This document shows, in pieces, positions 54,508 through 63,429 of a stretch of DNA of 64,000 nucleotides. The stretch is taken from assembly GCF_003999195.1 (NCBI RefSeq), contig NZ_RJVR01000192.1, positions 35,406 through 99,405 on the forward strand, written 5' to 3'. The notes beneath the pieces are model-generated. The model was not told where the DNA came from. It was given only the letters and a program-made list of their open reading frames with translations, and ran no database searches. Both the position numbers and the translations under genes were made by a program. Within the stretch, counting starts at the first letter, position 1. The number at the start of each line of letters is the position of its first letter. Source of the DNA: Streptomyces soli (GTDB lineage: Bacteria > Actinomycetota > Actinomycetes > Streptomycetales > Streptomycetaceae).

Positions 54508-55957
54508 TGCCCCACCCGCTCGGAGCACGACACCCTCGAAGATCATCGCCGTCCACCTCAACTACCGCAGCAGGGCGGCGGAACGCGGACGGGTGCCCGA
54601 CCAGCCGTCGTACTTCCTCAAACCGCCGTCATCGCTGGCCGGCAACGACGACCCGATCCACCGGCCGCGCGGCTGCGAACTGATGGCGTTCGAGGGCGAG
54701 ATCGCCCTGGTGATCGGCCGTCGCGCGTACCGGGTCACGCCGCAGGACGGCTGGCAGCACATTGCCTACGTGACCGCGGCCAACGACGCCGGTGTGTACG
54801 ACCTGCGCCACGCCGACCGCGGCTCCAACCTGCGTTCCAAGGGCTCCGACGGCTTCACTCCGATCGGCCCGAGGCTGCTGGCCGCCGGACGGCTCGACCC
54901 GGCGGCGCTGCACTTGCGTACCTGGGTCAACGGCGAACTCGTCCAGGACGACACCACCGACACCCTGCTGTTCCCGTTCGGGGATCTGGTCGCCGACCTG
55001 TCGCGGCTGGTCACGCTGGAGCCCGGGGACGTCATCCTCACCGGCACGCCGGCCGGCGCGTCCGTCGTCTCGCCCGGCGACACCATCGAGGTCGAGGTCG
55101 GCGACGGGAACGTCAGCACCGGCCGGCTGCGCAACCGGATCGCCGGGGCCGACCACGACCTGGAGACCTGGGGTGCGATGCCCAGGGCCGACCAGGCCGA
55201 GCGCGAGGCGGCCTGGGGCGCGGCGTACGAGCCCGAACCCGTACTGGACATGCGGATCGAGCAAGGACTGCGGGACATCGCCGTGGCCACGCTCAGCGCG
55301 CAACTGCGCAAGCGCGGCCTGGCACAGACCAGCATCGACGGGGTACACCCCACGCGGCCCGGCGACAAGATGGTCGGCGTCGCCCACACACTGCGCTATC
55401 TGCCGCTGCGCGAGGACCTGTTCCAGCGGTACGGCGCCGGCATGAACGCCCAGAAGCGGGCCATCGAGGAACTGCGGCCCGGTCAGGTGCTGGTCATGGA
55501 CGCCCGCCGGGACACCACGGCGGGCACCCTCGGCGACATCCTCGCCCTGCGCGCCCTGCGGCGCGGAGCGGCCGGGGTCGTCACGGACGGGGCGCTGCGC
55601 GACAGCGCGGTGGTCGCCGAGCTCGAACTGCCGGTGTACTGCGGCGGGGCTCACCCCTCCGTACTGGGCCGCCGCCACGTCCCCTGGGACACCGGCATCC
55701 CGATCGCCTGCGGCGGGGCCCTGGTACAGCCCGGCGACCTCCTGGTCGGCGACGCCGACGGCGTGGTCGTCGTGGATCCCTCACTCGCCGAGGAGCTGAT
55801 CGCCGACAGCGCCGAGCAGGAGTCGCAGGAGCGCTTCATCACCGAGCAGGTTCGGGCCGGCCGGCCGGTCGACGGCCTGTACCCGTTGGGCCCCGACTGG
55901 CAGGGACCGTACGAGCAGTGGCGTGCCAGGCGGCGCGAGCAGGGAGACACCGCATGA
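54507..55957 (+). CDS. Fused fumarylacetoacetate hydrolase (HpaG-like)-RraA-like protein, apparent frameshift near 54534
   Basis: The long frame to 55957 has no start codon before the conserved KIIAVHLNYRSRAAERGR. A well-placed ATG at 54507 (AGGAG eight bases upstream) is in another frame. Restoring one base in CACCCTCG gives MPHPLGARHPSKIIAVHLNY, so I infer a one-base deletion or sequencing error. The N-terminal FAH domain (to about 215) has MAFEGEIALVIG and VILTGTPAG. The C-terminal RraA-like aldolase/decarboxylase domain (about 250-440) has VTDGALRDSAVV and QPGDLLVGDADGVVVV. The fusion could combine decarboxylation and isomerisation in homoprotocatechuate breakdown. Confidence 0.7.
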
Positions 55958-56883
55958 AGTTCCGCAGCGACCCGGCCGCCATCCGGGGTTCCATCGCCCC
56001 CGTCGTCACCCCGTTCACCGACGACGGAGCCGTCGACCACGACAGCCTGCGCGGCCTGGTCCACTGGCAGCTGGAGTCCGGCTCGCACGGCATCTCGCTG
56101 GGCGGCTCCACCGGCGAACCGAGCGCGCAGAGCGCCACCGAGCGGATCGCCGCCATGCGCACCGCGACGGAGGAGATCGCCGACCGGGTGCCCTTCCTGC
56201 CCGGCACCGGATCGCACAAGCTCGACGAGACCCTGGAGATCACCGCAGCGGCCCGCGAGCTGGGCGCGGACGCGGCCCTGGTCATCACCCCCTACTACGC
56301 CCGTCCGACGCAGGAGGCGCTGTACCAGTGGTACGCCACGGTGGCCCGGGAGTTCCCCGACCTGCCGCTGGTCGTCTACAACGTGCCGTCCCGCACGGCC
56401 GTCGACATAGCGCCGGAAACCGTCAAGCGGCTCTTCACCGAATTCGACAACATCGTCGGCGTCAAGGAGACGACCAAGGACTTCGAGCATTTCTCGAGGG
56501 TGATGCACGCCTGCGGCCCCGAGCTGCTGGTCTGGTCGGGCATCGAGTTGCTGTGCCTGCCGCTGCTGGCCCTGGGCGGGGCGGGCTTCGTCAGCGCCGT
56601 GGCCAACCTGGCGCCGGCGGCGGTGGCGCGGATGTACGAGCTGTGGGAGGCGGGAGAGCCCGAGAGCATGGCAGCCGCCCGCGAACTGCACTTCCGCCTG
56701 CATCCTCTGGTCGACCTGCTGTTCGTGGAGACCAATCCGGCGCCGGCCAAGTGGGTGCTGCACCAGCAGGGACGTATCGCCTCCGCGCACGTACGTCCGC
56801 CGCTCATCACCCCCACCGAGCCAGGCCTGGCCCGCATCCGGGCGTATCTCGCCGAGGGCGCCGACCTCGTCCAGCCCGTCTGA
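55954..56883 (+). CDS. DapA-family (class I) aldolase
   Basis: This 309-residue protein overlaps the upstream stop (ATGA at 55954). It keeps GGSTGE (50-55), Tyr142 in VVYNVPSRT and the Schiff-base Lys171 in IVGVKETTKDF of the dihydrodipicolinate synthase family. In this setting it probably cleaves the pathway's keto acid to pyruvate and a semialdehyde, the step done by HpcH/HpaI in enterobacteria. That assignment is inference from position. Confidence 0.8.
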   Translation: MKFRSDPAAIRGSIAPVVTPFTDDGAVDHDSLRGLVHWQLESGSHGISLGGSTGEPSAQSATERIAAMRTATEEIADRVPFLPGTGSHKLDETLEITAAARELGADAALVITPYYARPTQEALYQWYATVAREFPDLPLVVYNVPSRTAVDIAPETVKRLFTEFDNIVGVKETTKDFEHFSRVMHACGPELLVWSGIELLCLPLLALGGAGFVSAVANLAPAAVARMYELWEAGEPESMAAARELHFRLHPLVDLLFVETNPAPAKWVLHQQGRIASAHVRPPLITPTEPGLARIRAYLAEGADLVQPV

Positions 56884-56903
56884 TACACCACGAAGGAGGA
56901 GCT

Positions 56904-58400
56904 ATGCCCAGCACGCGCCCGGCAGGACTGCCCGGCACCATCCGTCACTGGATCGGCGGCGAAGCCACCGACAGCGCCGACGGCCGCACCTTCGACGTGT
57001 CCGATCCCGCCTCGAACACCGTGTACGCCCAGGCCTCGGCGGGCGGCCCAACGGACGTCGACCGGGCGGTGGCCGCCGCCAAGGCCACGTTCCCCGCCTG
57101 GTCCGGGCTGTCGAACCGGGCCCGGGCCACCACGCTCCACCACATCGCGGACGAGGTGGAGGCGTGCCACGAGCAGCTGGCGCAGTTCGAGTCGTACGAC
57201 TCCGGGCTGCCGATCACCCAGGCGCGTGGCCAGGCCCGGCGAGCCGCTGAGAACTTCCGGTACTTCGCGGACGTGATCGTGGCGCTCGGCGAGGAGGCGT
57301 TCCGTCAGGGCGAGGAGCAGTTCAGCTATGTGGTGCGCGCCCCGGTCGGCGTGGCCGGGCTGATCACACCGTGGAACACGCCTTTCATGCTGGAGAGCTG
57401 GAAGCTCGCCCCGGCGCTCGCGGCGGGCTGCACCCTGGTGCTCAAGCCGGCCGAGTGGACGCCGCTGTCGGCCGGACTGTGGCCGCGGATCCTCGCCGAC
57501 GCTGGGCTGCCGGCCGGGGTCGTCAACATCGTGCACGGCATCGGCGAGGAGGCCGGCCAGGCGCTGGTCGACCACCCGGACGTGCCGCTGATCTCCTTCA
57601 CCGGCTCCACCGACACAGGCCGGCACATCGTCCGCAGCTCCGCCCAGCATCTGAAGAGCACCTCGATGGAACTTGGCGGCAAGTCCCCGGCGATCGTGTT
57701 CGCCGACGCGGACCTGGAAGCCGCCCTGGACTCGGTGGTCTTCGGGGTCTTCTCCCTCAACGGCGAGCGCTGCACCGCCGGTTCGCGGGTGCTGGTGGAA
57801 TGGCCGGTGTACGAGGAGTTCACCCGCCGACTGGCCGAGCGGGCTGAGCGAGTGAAGGTCGGCCCGCCGTCCGATCCGGCGACCGAGGTCGGCGCCCTGG
57901 TCCATCCCGAGCACTACGCCCGAGTCCTGCACTACGTGGAGACCGGCATCAAGGAGGCCCGCCTCGCCGCCGGCGGACGGCGACCGGATCACCTTCCGGA
58001 GGGCAACTACCTCCAGCCGACCGTCTTCGCCGACGTCTCCCGCGACGCCCGGATCTTCCAGGAGGAGATCTTCGGCCCGGTCGTCGCGATTGCCCCCTAC
58101 GACGACGAGGCGCAGGCGGTCGCGCTGGCCAACGCCACGCAGTACGGACTCGCCGCCTACATCTGGACGTCCGACCTGAAACGCGGTCACCGCATCGCGC
58201 ACGCTGTCGAGTCCGGCATGGTGTGGATCAACTCCCACAACGTCCGTGACCTGCGGACCCCCTTCGGCGGCGTCAAGTCCAGCGGTCTCGGCCGGGAGGG
58301 CGGCGCCCACAGCATCGACTTCTACACCGAGTCGAAGATCGTGCACGTGGCGCTGGGCGAGGTACACACCCCGCGGTTCGGTGCGGGAGACCCCGCGTGA
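56904..58400 (+). CDS. hpaE: 5-Carboxymethyl-2-hydroxymuconate semialdehyde dehydrogenase-like (HpaE)
   Basis: This 498-residue aldehyde dehydrogenase starts at 56904 after AAGGAGGA. Catalytic Cys290 is in NGERCTAGSRVLV and Glu256 in MELGGKSPAIVF; the NAD-binding ITPWNTPFMLESWKLAPALA region precedes. Next to homoprotocatechuate dioxygenase its likely reaction is oxidation of the ring-cleavage semialdehyde to the dicarboxylate. Its stop overlaps the GTG of the dioxygenase gene. Confidence 0.82.
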   Translation: MPSTRPAGLPGTIRHWIGGEATDSADGRTFDVSDPASNTVYAQASAGGPTDVDRAVAAAKATFPAWSGLSNRARATTLHHIADEVEACHEQLAQFESYDSGLPITQARGQARRAAENFRYFADVIVALGEEAFRQGEEQFSYVVRAPVGVAGLITPWNTPFMLESWKLAPALAAGCTLVLKPAEWTPLSAGLWPRILADAGLPAGVVNIVHGIGEEAGQALVDHPDVPLISFTGSTDTGRHIVRSSAQHLKSTSMELGGKSPAIVFADADLEAALDSVVFGVFSLNGERCTAGSRVLVEWPVYEEFTRRLAERAERVKVGPPSDPATEVGALVHPEHYARVLHYVETGIKEARLAAGGRRPDHLPEGNYLQPTVFADVSRDARIFQEEIFGPVVAIAPYDDEAQAVALANATQYGLAAYIWTSDLKRGHRIAHAVESGMVWINSHNVRDLRTPFGGVKSSGLGREGGAHSIDFYTESKIVHVALGEVHTPRFGAGDPA

Positions 58401-59401
58401 ACGCCGGCACCTCACCCGATGTCGTCCGTTCCGCCTACGCCCAGCTCGCGGTCACCGACATCGCGAGGGCCCGGTGGTTCTGGGTGGACATGCTCGGCTT
58501 CCACGTCCAGTACGAGGACGCCGGGAGCCTCTGCCTGCGCGGCACCGATGAGCTGACCCACCACTCCCTCGTACTGCGCCAGGGCGAGGTTGCCGCACTC
58601 GACCACATCGCCTACCGCGTCCGCACCCCCGAGGACGTCGACAAGGCCGAGAGCTACTTCACCCACCTCGGCTGCCCGGTGCGCCGTGTCCCGAAGGGCG
58701 CGGGCACCCACGGGGTCGGCGACGCCGTACGGGTCATCGACCCGCTGGGCTTCCCGGTGGAGTTCTTCCATGACATCGAGCACGCGGAACGGCTCATCCA
58801 GCGCTACGACCTGCACCGCGGCGCCGAGGTCGCACGCCTGGACCACTTCAACATCTGCACCCCGGACATACCGGCCGCGTACGCCCACTACACCTCTCTC
58901 GGCTTCGGCTGCTCGGAGACAATCGAAGGCGACGAGCACGAGCTGTACGCCGCCTGGATGTACCGCAAGCAGACCGTCCACGACGTGGCCTTCACCGGTG
59001 GCGCGGGACCACGCCTGCACCACGTGGGCGTGGCCACGCACGAGTCCCACCACGTGCTGCGCACCGCGGACATCTTCGGCGCGCTCCGCCAGGAGCACCA
59101 CATCGAGCGCGGCCCGGGCCGCCACGGTGTCTCCAACGCCTTCTACCTCTACCTGCGCGACCCCGACGGGCACCGGGTCGAGATCTACACCTCCGACTAC
59201 TACACCGGCGACCCGGACCACGAGACGTACCGGTGGAACGTCCACGACGACCGCCGCCGCGACTTCTGGGGAAGCGCGGTGATCGAGTCCTGGTACAAGG
59301 AGGCCAGCCCGGTCCTCGGCCTCGACGGCTCGCCGCAGCCGGTCACCGACACGCTGCTCGACGAGTCCGCGGTCCACGTCGGTGCGGACGGCCTGGGCTG
59401 A
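58397..59401 (+). CDS. hpaD: Homoprotocatechuate (3,4-dihydroxyphenylacetate) 2,3-dioxygenase
   Basis: This 334-residue extradiol dioxygenase of the vicinal-oxygen-chelate fold is read from a GTG. Metal ligands are His150 (RLDHFN), His209 (LHHVGVAT) and Glu262 (HRVEIYT). The second-sphere residues His195 (TVHDVAFTGG), Trp187 and Tyr252 sit at the same spacing, five lower than in the Brevibacterium fuscum enzyme (His155/His200/His214/Glu267), as I recall it. It opens the ring of 3,4-dihydroxyphenylacetate. It is the last gene of the operon, followed by a strong terminator. Confidence 0.88.
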   Translation: MNAGTSPDVVRSAYAQLAVTDIARARWFWVDMLGFHVQYEDAGSLCLRGTDELTHHSLVLRQGEVAALDHIAYRVRTPEDVDKAESYFTHLGCPVRRVPKGAGTHGVGDAVRVIDPLGFPVEFFHDIEHAERLIQRYDLHRGAEVARLDHFNICTPDIPAAYAHYTSLGFGCSETIEGDEHELYAAWMYRKQTVHDVAFTGGAGPRLHHVGVATHESHHVLRTADIFGALRQEHHIERGPGRHGVSNAFYLYLRDPDGHRVEIYTSDYYTGDPDHETYRWNVHDDRRRDFWGSAVIESWYKEASPVLGLDGSPQPVTDTLLDESAVHVGADGLG

Positions 59402-59415
59402 GAACCGGAACACCC

Positions 59416-59454
59416 TTGGGGCCGGCGACCGTCTTCGATGGTCGCCGGCCCCAA
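59416..59454. terminator. Bidirectional terminator after the dioxygenase gene
   Basis: A perfect 15-bp stem TTGGGGCCGGCGACC / GGTCGCCGGCCCCAA with a 9-base loop lies between the convergent dioxygenase and GlcG-like genes. The A/T pairs at the base can give a short U tract on either strand. Confidence 0.85.
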
Positions 59455-59465
59455 GCCGCCGCCCC

Positions 59466-59897
59466 TCAGCCGCCGTCGGCCGTGAAGCCGGCGCTCTCGA
59501 TGCCGTACACCGCGCACGCCTCGTCCTTGTCGGGGTGATCTCCGCTGACCCCCACCGCGCCGATGACGCGGCCCTCGCTGTCGCGGACCAGTACGCCGCC
59601 GGGAACCGGAGCGATACGTCCGCCGGAGATGGCGCTCAGGGCCTCGAAGAAGGCCGGTGCCGTGGCGGCTCGCCTCGCCAGATTACGGCCCCCGGCGCCC
59701 ATACCCAGCGCTCCCCATGCCTTGGCCTGGGCGATGTCCGGCCGCAGGATCCCGCTGTCGTCCTCTCGCTTGAGCGCGAGCAGATGACCGCCCGGGTCGA
59801 GGACGGCGACGGTCAGCGGGTGGCATTCCAGGGCGCGTCCGTGTTCCAGCGCGCTGTCGACCATCCGCGACGCGTCCTTGAGCAGAAGTACTTCCAT
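59466..59897 (-). CDS. GlcG/HbpS family protein
   Basis: The protein has 143 residues from the ATG at 59897 (MEVLLLKDASRMVDSALEHG). Typical family segments are VAVLDPGGHLLALKREDDS and PGGVLVRDSEGRVIGAVGVSGDHPDKDEACA. Some Streptomyces members bind haem; others accompany catabolic genes with unknown roles. No signal peptide is seen. It lies about 90 bases after the cupin gene on the same strand. Confidence 0.82.
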   Translation of the reverse strand: MEVLLLKDASRMVDSALEHGRALECHPLTVAVLDPGGHLLALKREDDSGILRPDIAQAKAWGALGMGAGGRNLARRAATAPAFFEALSAISGGRIAPVPGGVLVRDSEGRVIGAVGVSGDHPDKDEACAVYGIESAGFTADGG

Positions 59898-59990
59898 GGT
59901 TCCGTTCCTTGAAGTGGTGACGGGCGACGCTGCGCACGGCACCGCGTGCGGCGGTACCGTGCGCAATCCGATCGGGCAGTTGAAGGAACG

Positions 59991-60902
59991 TCAGGCTGCC
60001 TGCGACTCCGGCAGCTTGTGCCCCGGGATCTCCTCCAGGTCGTACTCCTCGGATTCCTCCTTCGGCACGACGACCGGGGGCAGTCCGATGAGGAACAGCT
60101 CCAGGGGCTCCGACGCGGTCAGACGCAATTCTTCACCGGCATCGGTCTGAAGGGCGGTCATGGCCCCGACGGGCGCGCCGTCGCAGGAGCCCGTGCCGGA
60201 CGACACGAACGCCAGCCGGCGTGCCCTGTCGTCCACGGACGACCACTCGGCGTGAGCGCGCAGCCGGACCATCTCGATCCAGACGCCGCGCTCGGAGAAG
60301 GCGCCCATGTACTTGTGGTCGACGCCCTTGGCGTTCTCCACGGGCAGCCAGTTGAACCGCTTCGTGTCGGCTACCTGAACGTTCTTGTAACGGGGCCTGG
60401 GGTACTTGAGCCGCTCACCGAAGACGTGCTCCCAGATGGTGTTCAGGCCCCACTGCACCTTCCCGTCCGGGCGGTGGTAGTACGGGCCGACGAACTTGCC
60501 CCCGGCCGCGAGCAGCTCCTCCCGTGCCTGGCGGCGCTGTTCGATGCTCATGAACCCGTAGCCGGAAGCGCCGCCGAACTGCAGGACCAGCGAAATGCGA
60601 TCCTGGTCCGGTGTCGCCAGGTCCTCCTGCGGACCGTAGGAGAGGCCCTCGGGGAAGTAGCCGACCTGCCCTTCCTCGAGGTCGATGCCGCGCCCTATGC
60701 TCATCGGCCCCCGGACCGGAAACCGGATCTGGTCGAAGTTGTGCCGGTGCCGGGGCATCGAGAAGTCGCCGACCTGCTTGCCGAGGATCAGCATGAAGTT
60801 GTCGGGGGAGTCCGGCTCGCCCTTGAGCATGTGCTGGAAGTAGATCGCGCCGGTGGGGTGATCCATCTTCCAGTTGGTGTCATCGAAGGGAACGATCTTC
60901 AT
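59991..60902 (-). CDS. Cupin-domain protein
   Basis: This 303-residue protein has a first cupin domain (about 40-130) with SMPRHRHNFDQIRFPVRG, giving His ligands and the Gln/Arg that follow. GQVGYFPEGLSYGPQ is the second conserved stretch. A second, less clear cupin half (about 205-285) has lost its His ligands. It probably binds a metal and acts on, or isomerises, an aromatic pathway compound. AAGGAG precedes the ATG, 17 bases after the transporter gene. Confidence 0.75.
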   Translation of the reverse strand: MKIVPFDDTNWKMDHPTGAIYFQHMLKGEPDSPDNFMLILGKQVGDFSMPRHRHNFDQIRFPVRGPMSIGRGIDLEEGQVGYFPEGLSYGPQEDLATPDQDRISLVLQFGGASGYGFMSIEQRRQAREELLAAGGKFVGPYYHRPDGKVQWGLNTIWEHVFGERLKYPRPRYKNVQVADTKRFNWLPVENAKGVDHKYMGAFSERGVWIEMVRLRAHAEWSSVDDRARRLAFVSSGTGSCDGAPVGAMTALQTDAGEELRLTASEPLELFLIGLPPVVVPKEESEEYDLEEIPGHKLPESQAA

Positions 60903-60918
60903 TGGATTCTCCTTACGA

Positions 60919-62274
60919 TCAGGCCAGGCTGGCCGCGTCGTTGACGGGAGCGTTGAGGGTGGCGGAGGCCGCTGCGCGCCGCTTGAGCCGGCTGAACGCG
61001 AACAGCACCAGTGCGGCGCAGACGGAGACGCCTCCTGCGAGGAGGAAGAGGGAGGAGGTGGCGAGCCCCGCCGCGATCAGCCACCCGCCGACCACGGGGC
61101 CGGTGATGCCGCCGAGTCGCCCCCAGCCCATGGACCAGCCGACGCCGGTGGCGCGCTCTGTCGTGTTGTAGTAGTTGGCGACCAGCGGGATCGTGCACAT
61201 CTGCGCGCCAAGGCTCAGCAGACCGGCGACGAAGGTGACCACGAGCAGCATGGCGTCGGACTGCTCGGCCCAACCGATGGCACCGACCGCGACAGCGCCC
61301 AGGGCATAGGCGGCACCGACCACCACCGCCGGGCGGCGCCGGTCCGCGATCCGGCCGATCACCAGACACCCGAGCACTCCGCCGAGATTCAGCGTGGACA
61401 CGGCGAGCAGACCGCTCTTCGCCCCGGCTGCGACCGCGACGCTTGGCAACCACGTGACCAGGAAGTACGTCATGAGCAGAGTGAGGAACATCGCGGCCCA
61501 CAGCAGGACCGTGCCCGGGGCGTTGCCCTTCGTGAACAGGGCCGCCACGGGAGACCGGGTCGCTGTGGGACCTTCCTCCACCGGAGCGGCGCTGCCGGCC
61601 GGGATCCCCAGCCTCTCCAGGGTCTTCGCCGCGGCCACGCTGTCGCCGCGTGCCGTGAGGAACCGCGCGGACTCGGGCAGCTTGAACACCAGCAGCGGCA
61701 GCAGCAACAGCGGTGCGACACCGCCGACGTAGAAGACGCTCCCCCAGCCCTGGGCGGGGATCAGCCAGTTCGCCACGACTCCGCCGACCACCGCGCCCAT
61801 CGGGAAGCCGCAGAACATCATCCCCACGATCGTCGCCCGGGACTTCGCAGGCGCGTACTCCGAGGTGAGCGAGATGATGCCCGGCAGAGCGGTACCGAGA
61901 CCGATTCCGGTGAAGAACCGGACGATCTCCAGGGCGCCGACCGAGCTGACGGACGGAGTCACGAGGGTGACGACGCCGAACACCAGGACTCCGCAGGTCA
62001 CCAGCGGCTTACGGCCTATGCGGTCGCCGATCGTTCCGGCCACCGAGGCCCCGATCAGTCCGCCGAGCAGTCCGATGCCGAACACGGTGCCGAAGCCGGA
62101 GGGCTGCAGGTGCAGGACGGGCCCCAGGGCGGGGGCTGCCAGGGAGATCGACTGTGTATCGAATCCGTCGAGGAGTGCGACCGACGCGCACAGGAGAATG
62201 ACGGTCAGGGTTGAGCGCGACATGCGTCCTGCGTTGAGAACCGAATCGACGTCGACTCTCTGACTGGTACTCAT
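60919..62274 (-). CDS. Major facilitator, aromatic acid:H+ symporter (AAHS) type
   Basis: This 451-residue transporter shows 12 predicted helices and a short loop between 6 and 7 (about 215-245). Family markers are LLDGFDTQSISLAAPAL in helix 1 (the DGxD motif of PcaK-like proteins), GTIGDRIGRKPLV after helix 2 and PESARFLTARGD in the central loop. It likely imports an aromatic acid for the nearby ring-cleavage pathway. It is in one direction with the cupin and GlcG-like genes and downstream of the FadR-type regulator. Confidence 0.87.
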   Translation of the reverse strand: MSTSQRVDVDSVLNAGRMSRSTLTVILLCASVALLDGFDTQSISLAAPALGPVLHLQPSGFGTVFGIGLLGGLIGASVAGTIGDRIGRKPLVTCGVLVFGVVTLVTPSVSSVGALEIVRFFTGIGLGTALPGIISLTSEYAPAKSRATIVGMMFCGFPMGAVVGGVVANWLIPAQGWGSVFYVGGVAPLLLLPLLVFKLPESARFLTARGDSVAAAKTLERLGIPAGSAAPVEEGPTATRSPVAALFTKGNAPGTVLLWAAMFLTLLMTYFLVTWLPSVAVAAGAKSGLLAVSTLNLGGVLGCLVIGRIADRRRPAVVVGAAYALGAVAVGAIGWAEQSDAMLLVVTFVAGLLSLGAQMCTIPLVANYYNTTERATGVGWSMGWGRLGGITGPVVGGWLIAAGLATSSLFLLAGGVSVCAALVLFAFSRLKRRAAASATLNAPVNDAASLA

Positions 62275-62374
62275 GGATCATCTCTTTCCGTTCCGATGAA
62301 TCCGGCTCAATTCTTTGGTGCTCTGGGCGCCGTGGCACCTTCGTGAATGCGTTGTTCCGGGTCTTGCCGTTACG

Positions 62375-63193
62375 TCACTGCGTCTGGTCGGCCAGCCGGG
62401 TGTTCACGAGCGATGCGATCAGCTGTGAATAGAGGGGGTCCGCGACTTTGATCTCCTCGGTGCGTGGCGAGGAAGTGACCAGTTCAAGTGCGCGCGCATG
62501 GTAGGTCCTGACCATTTCCGCCGCCCGTGCGCCGTCCCGGACCTCAAGGGCTTCCACGACGGCAATGCGCTGTGGATGGAGGGCGCCCGCGATGCGTTTC
62601 CAGTCGACGAGCTTGGGGCCGCCGGACATGGCGAACGCCAGCTCCACCTGGACGTCGGCGAAGAATCTGCACAGCGCCGCGAGGAGCGCGCTGTGGGAGA
62701 TCTCGGAAAGCCGGCGGAGGTACTGCTTGAGATCGGCCGCGGCCCGGTCCACGCTGTCGATGACCACCAGCTTCTCGGCAGCCGCTCTGAGCGAGGCGAT
62801 CTCCTCGTCGGAGGCGTTGCGTGCCGCCAGCTCAACCGCGTGGGCGTTCAACACCCCGAGGAGACCGAGGACTTCGGCTGCGCCGACGTCCTTCAGCTGG
62901 ATCACCGAGGCGATCGACACCGCGATCATGGCGTCGGCCGACGCGGTGACGAACGACCCGCTGCCGTGCCGGACGCTGACCAGCCCCATGGCCGTCAGGG
63001 CACGTACGGCCTCGCGCACCGTGGCGCCGCTGACCCCGTACTGGTCGGCGAGGTCCCGTTCCGCCGGGAGGCGCGATCCGTCGGGCAGCGCTCCCCGAAG
63101 GATTTGATTCCGCAGGTCCTCGAAGATGCGGTCAGCGACCCGTCCGCGTTCGAATCTGTGAAATTCCTGTGCTCTGTTCACGTCATCCGTCAT
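62375..63193 (-). CDS. FadR-subfamily GntR regulator
   Basis: The protein has 272 residues from the ATG at 63193 (MTDDVNRAQEF), nine bases after GAGG. A further ATG at 63202 is possible. The winged helix is RIFEDLRNQILRGALPDGSRLPAERDLADQYGVSGATVREAVRALTAMGLVSVRHGSGSFV (about 20-80), followed by the all-helical FCD ligand domain. It probably represses the transporter/cupin genes, the NTF2-like gene, or both. A palindrome 146 bases upstream of its start is the best operator candidate. Confidence 0.87.
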   Translation of the reverse strand: MTDDVNRAQEFHRFERGRVADRIFEDLRNQILRGALPDGSRLPAERDLADQYGVSGATVREAVRALTAMGLVSVRHGSGSFVTASADAMIAVSIASVIQLKDVGAAEVLGLLGVLNAHAVELAARNASDEEIASLRAAAEKLVVIDSVDRAAADLKQYLRRLSEISHSALLAALCRFFADVQVELAFAMSGGPKLVDWKRIAGALHPQRIAVVEALEVRDGARAAEMVRTYHARALELVTSSPRTEEIKVADPLYSQLIASLVNTRLADQTQ

Positions 63194-63338
63194 GGAGGGC
63201 ATCCTCGGGCGATGATCGGCAATGGTGCCCCATCGAAGGTGAAAGCGGCATTCGACATGGGGAGTTGTTGCGCGGGGGACCGGCCGGAATTGGCCAGTTT
63301 GTGTTTCGGGGTGTTCTCAGTCGCTTAACGTGGCTGTA

Positions 63339-63361
63339 GCCTAAGTCACTAGGTGACTTAG
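63339..63361. promoter_or_regulatory. Palindromic operator candidate between fadR-type and NTF2-like genes
   Basis: The arms CCTAAGTCAC and GTGACTTAGG are exact complements around TAG. The site lies in the divergent spacer, 69 bases before the NTF2-like start. The symmetry and length fit a GntR/FadR dimer site. Confidence 0.65.
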
Positions 63362-63429
63362 GGTCAAGGCTCCGGACAGCCCCTCTTCCGGATGGCCCAG
63401 AACGTCTCGCCGGCCCCTGAGAAAGGACG

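Noticed and set aside
54590..54594. In-frame GTG as a start for the FAH-RraA gene.
   Set aside because: It would remove the conserved KIIAVHLNYRSRAAERGR segment and has no ribosome binding site.
55923..58400. Apparent 825-residue protein ending in the aldehyde dehydrogenase.
   Set aside because: The first part is a shadow of the DapA-family gene. The dehydrogenase begins at 56904 after AAGGAGGA.
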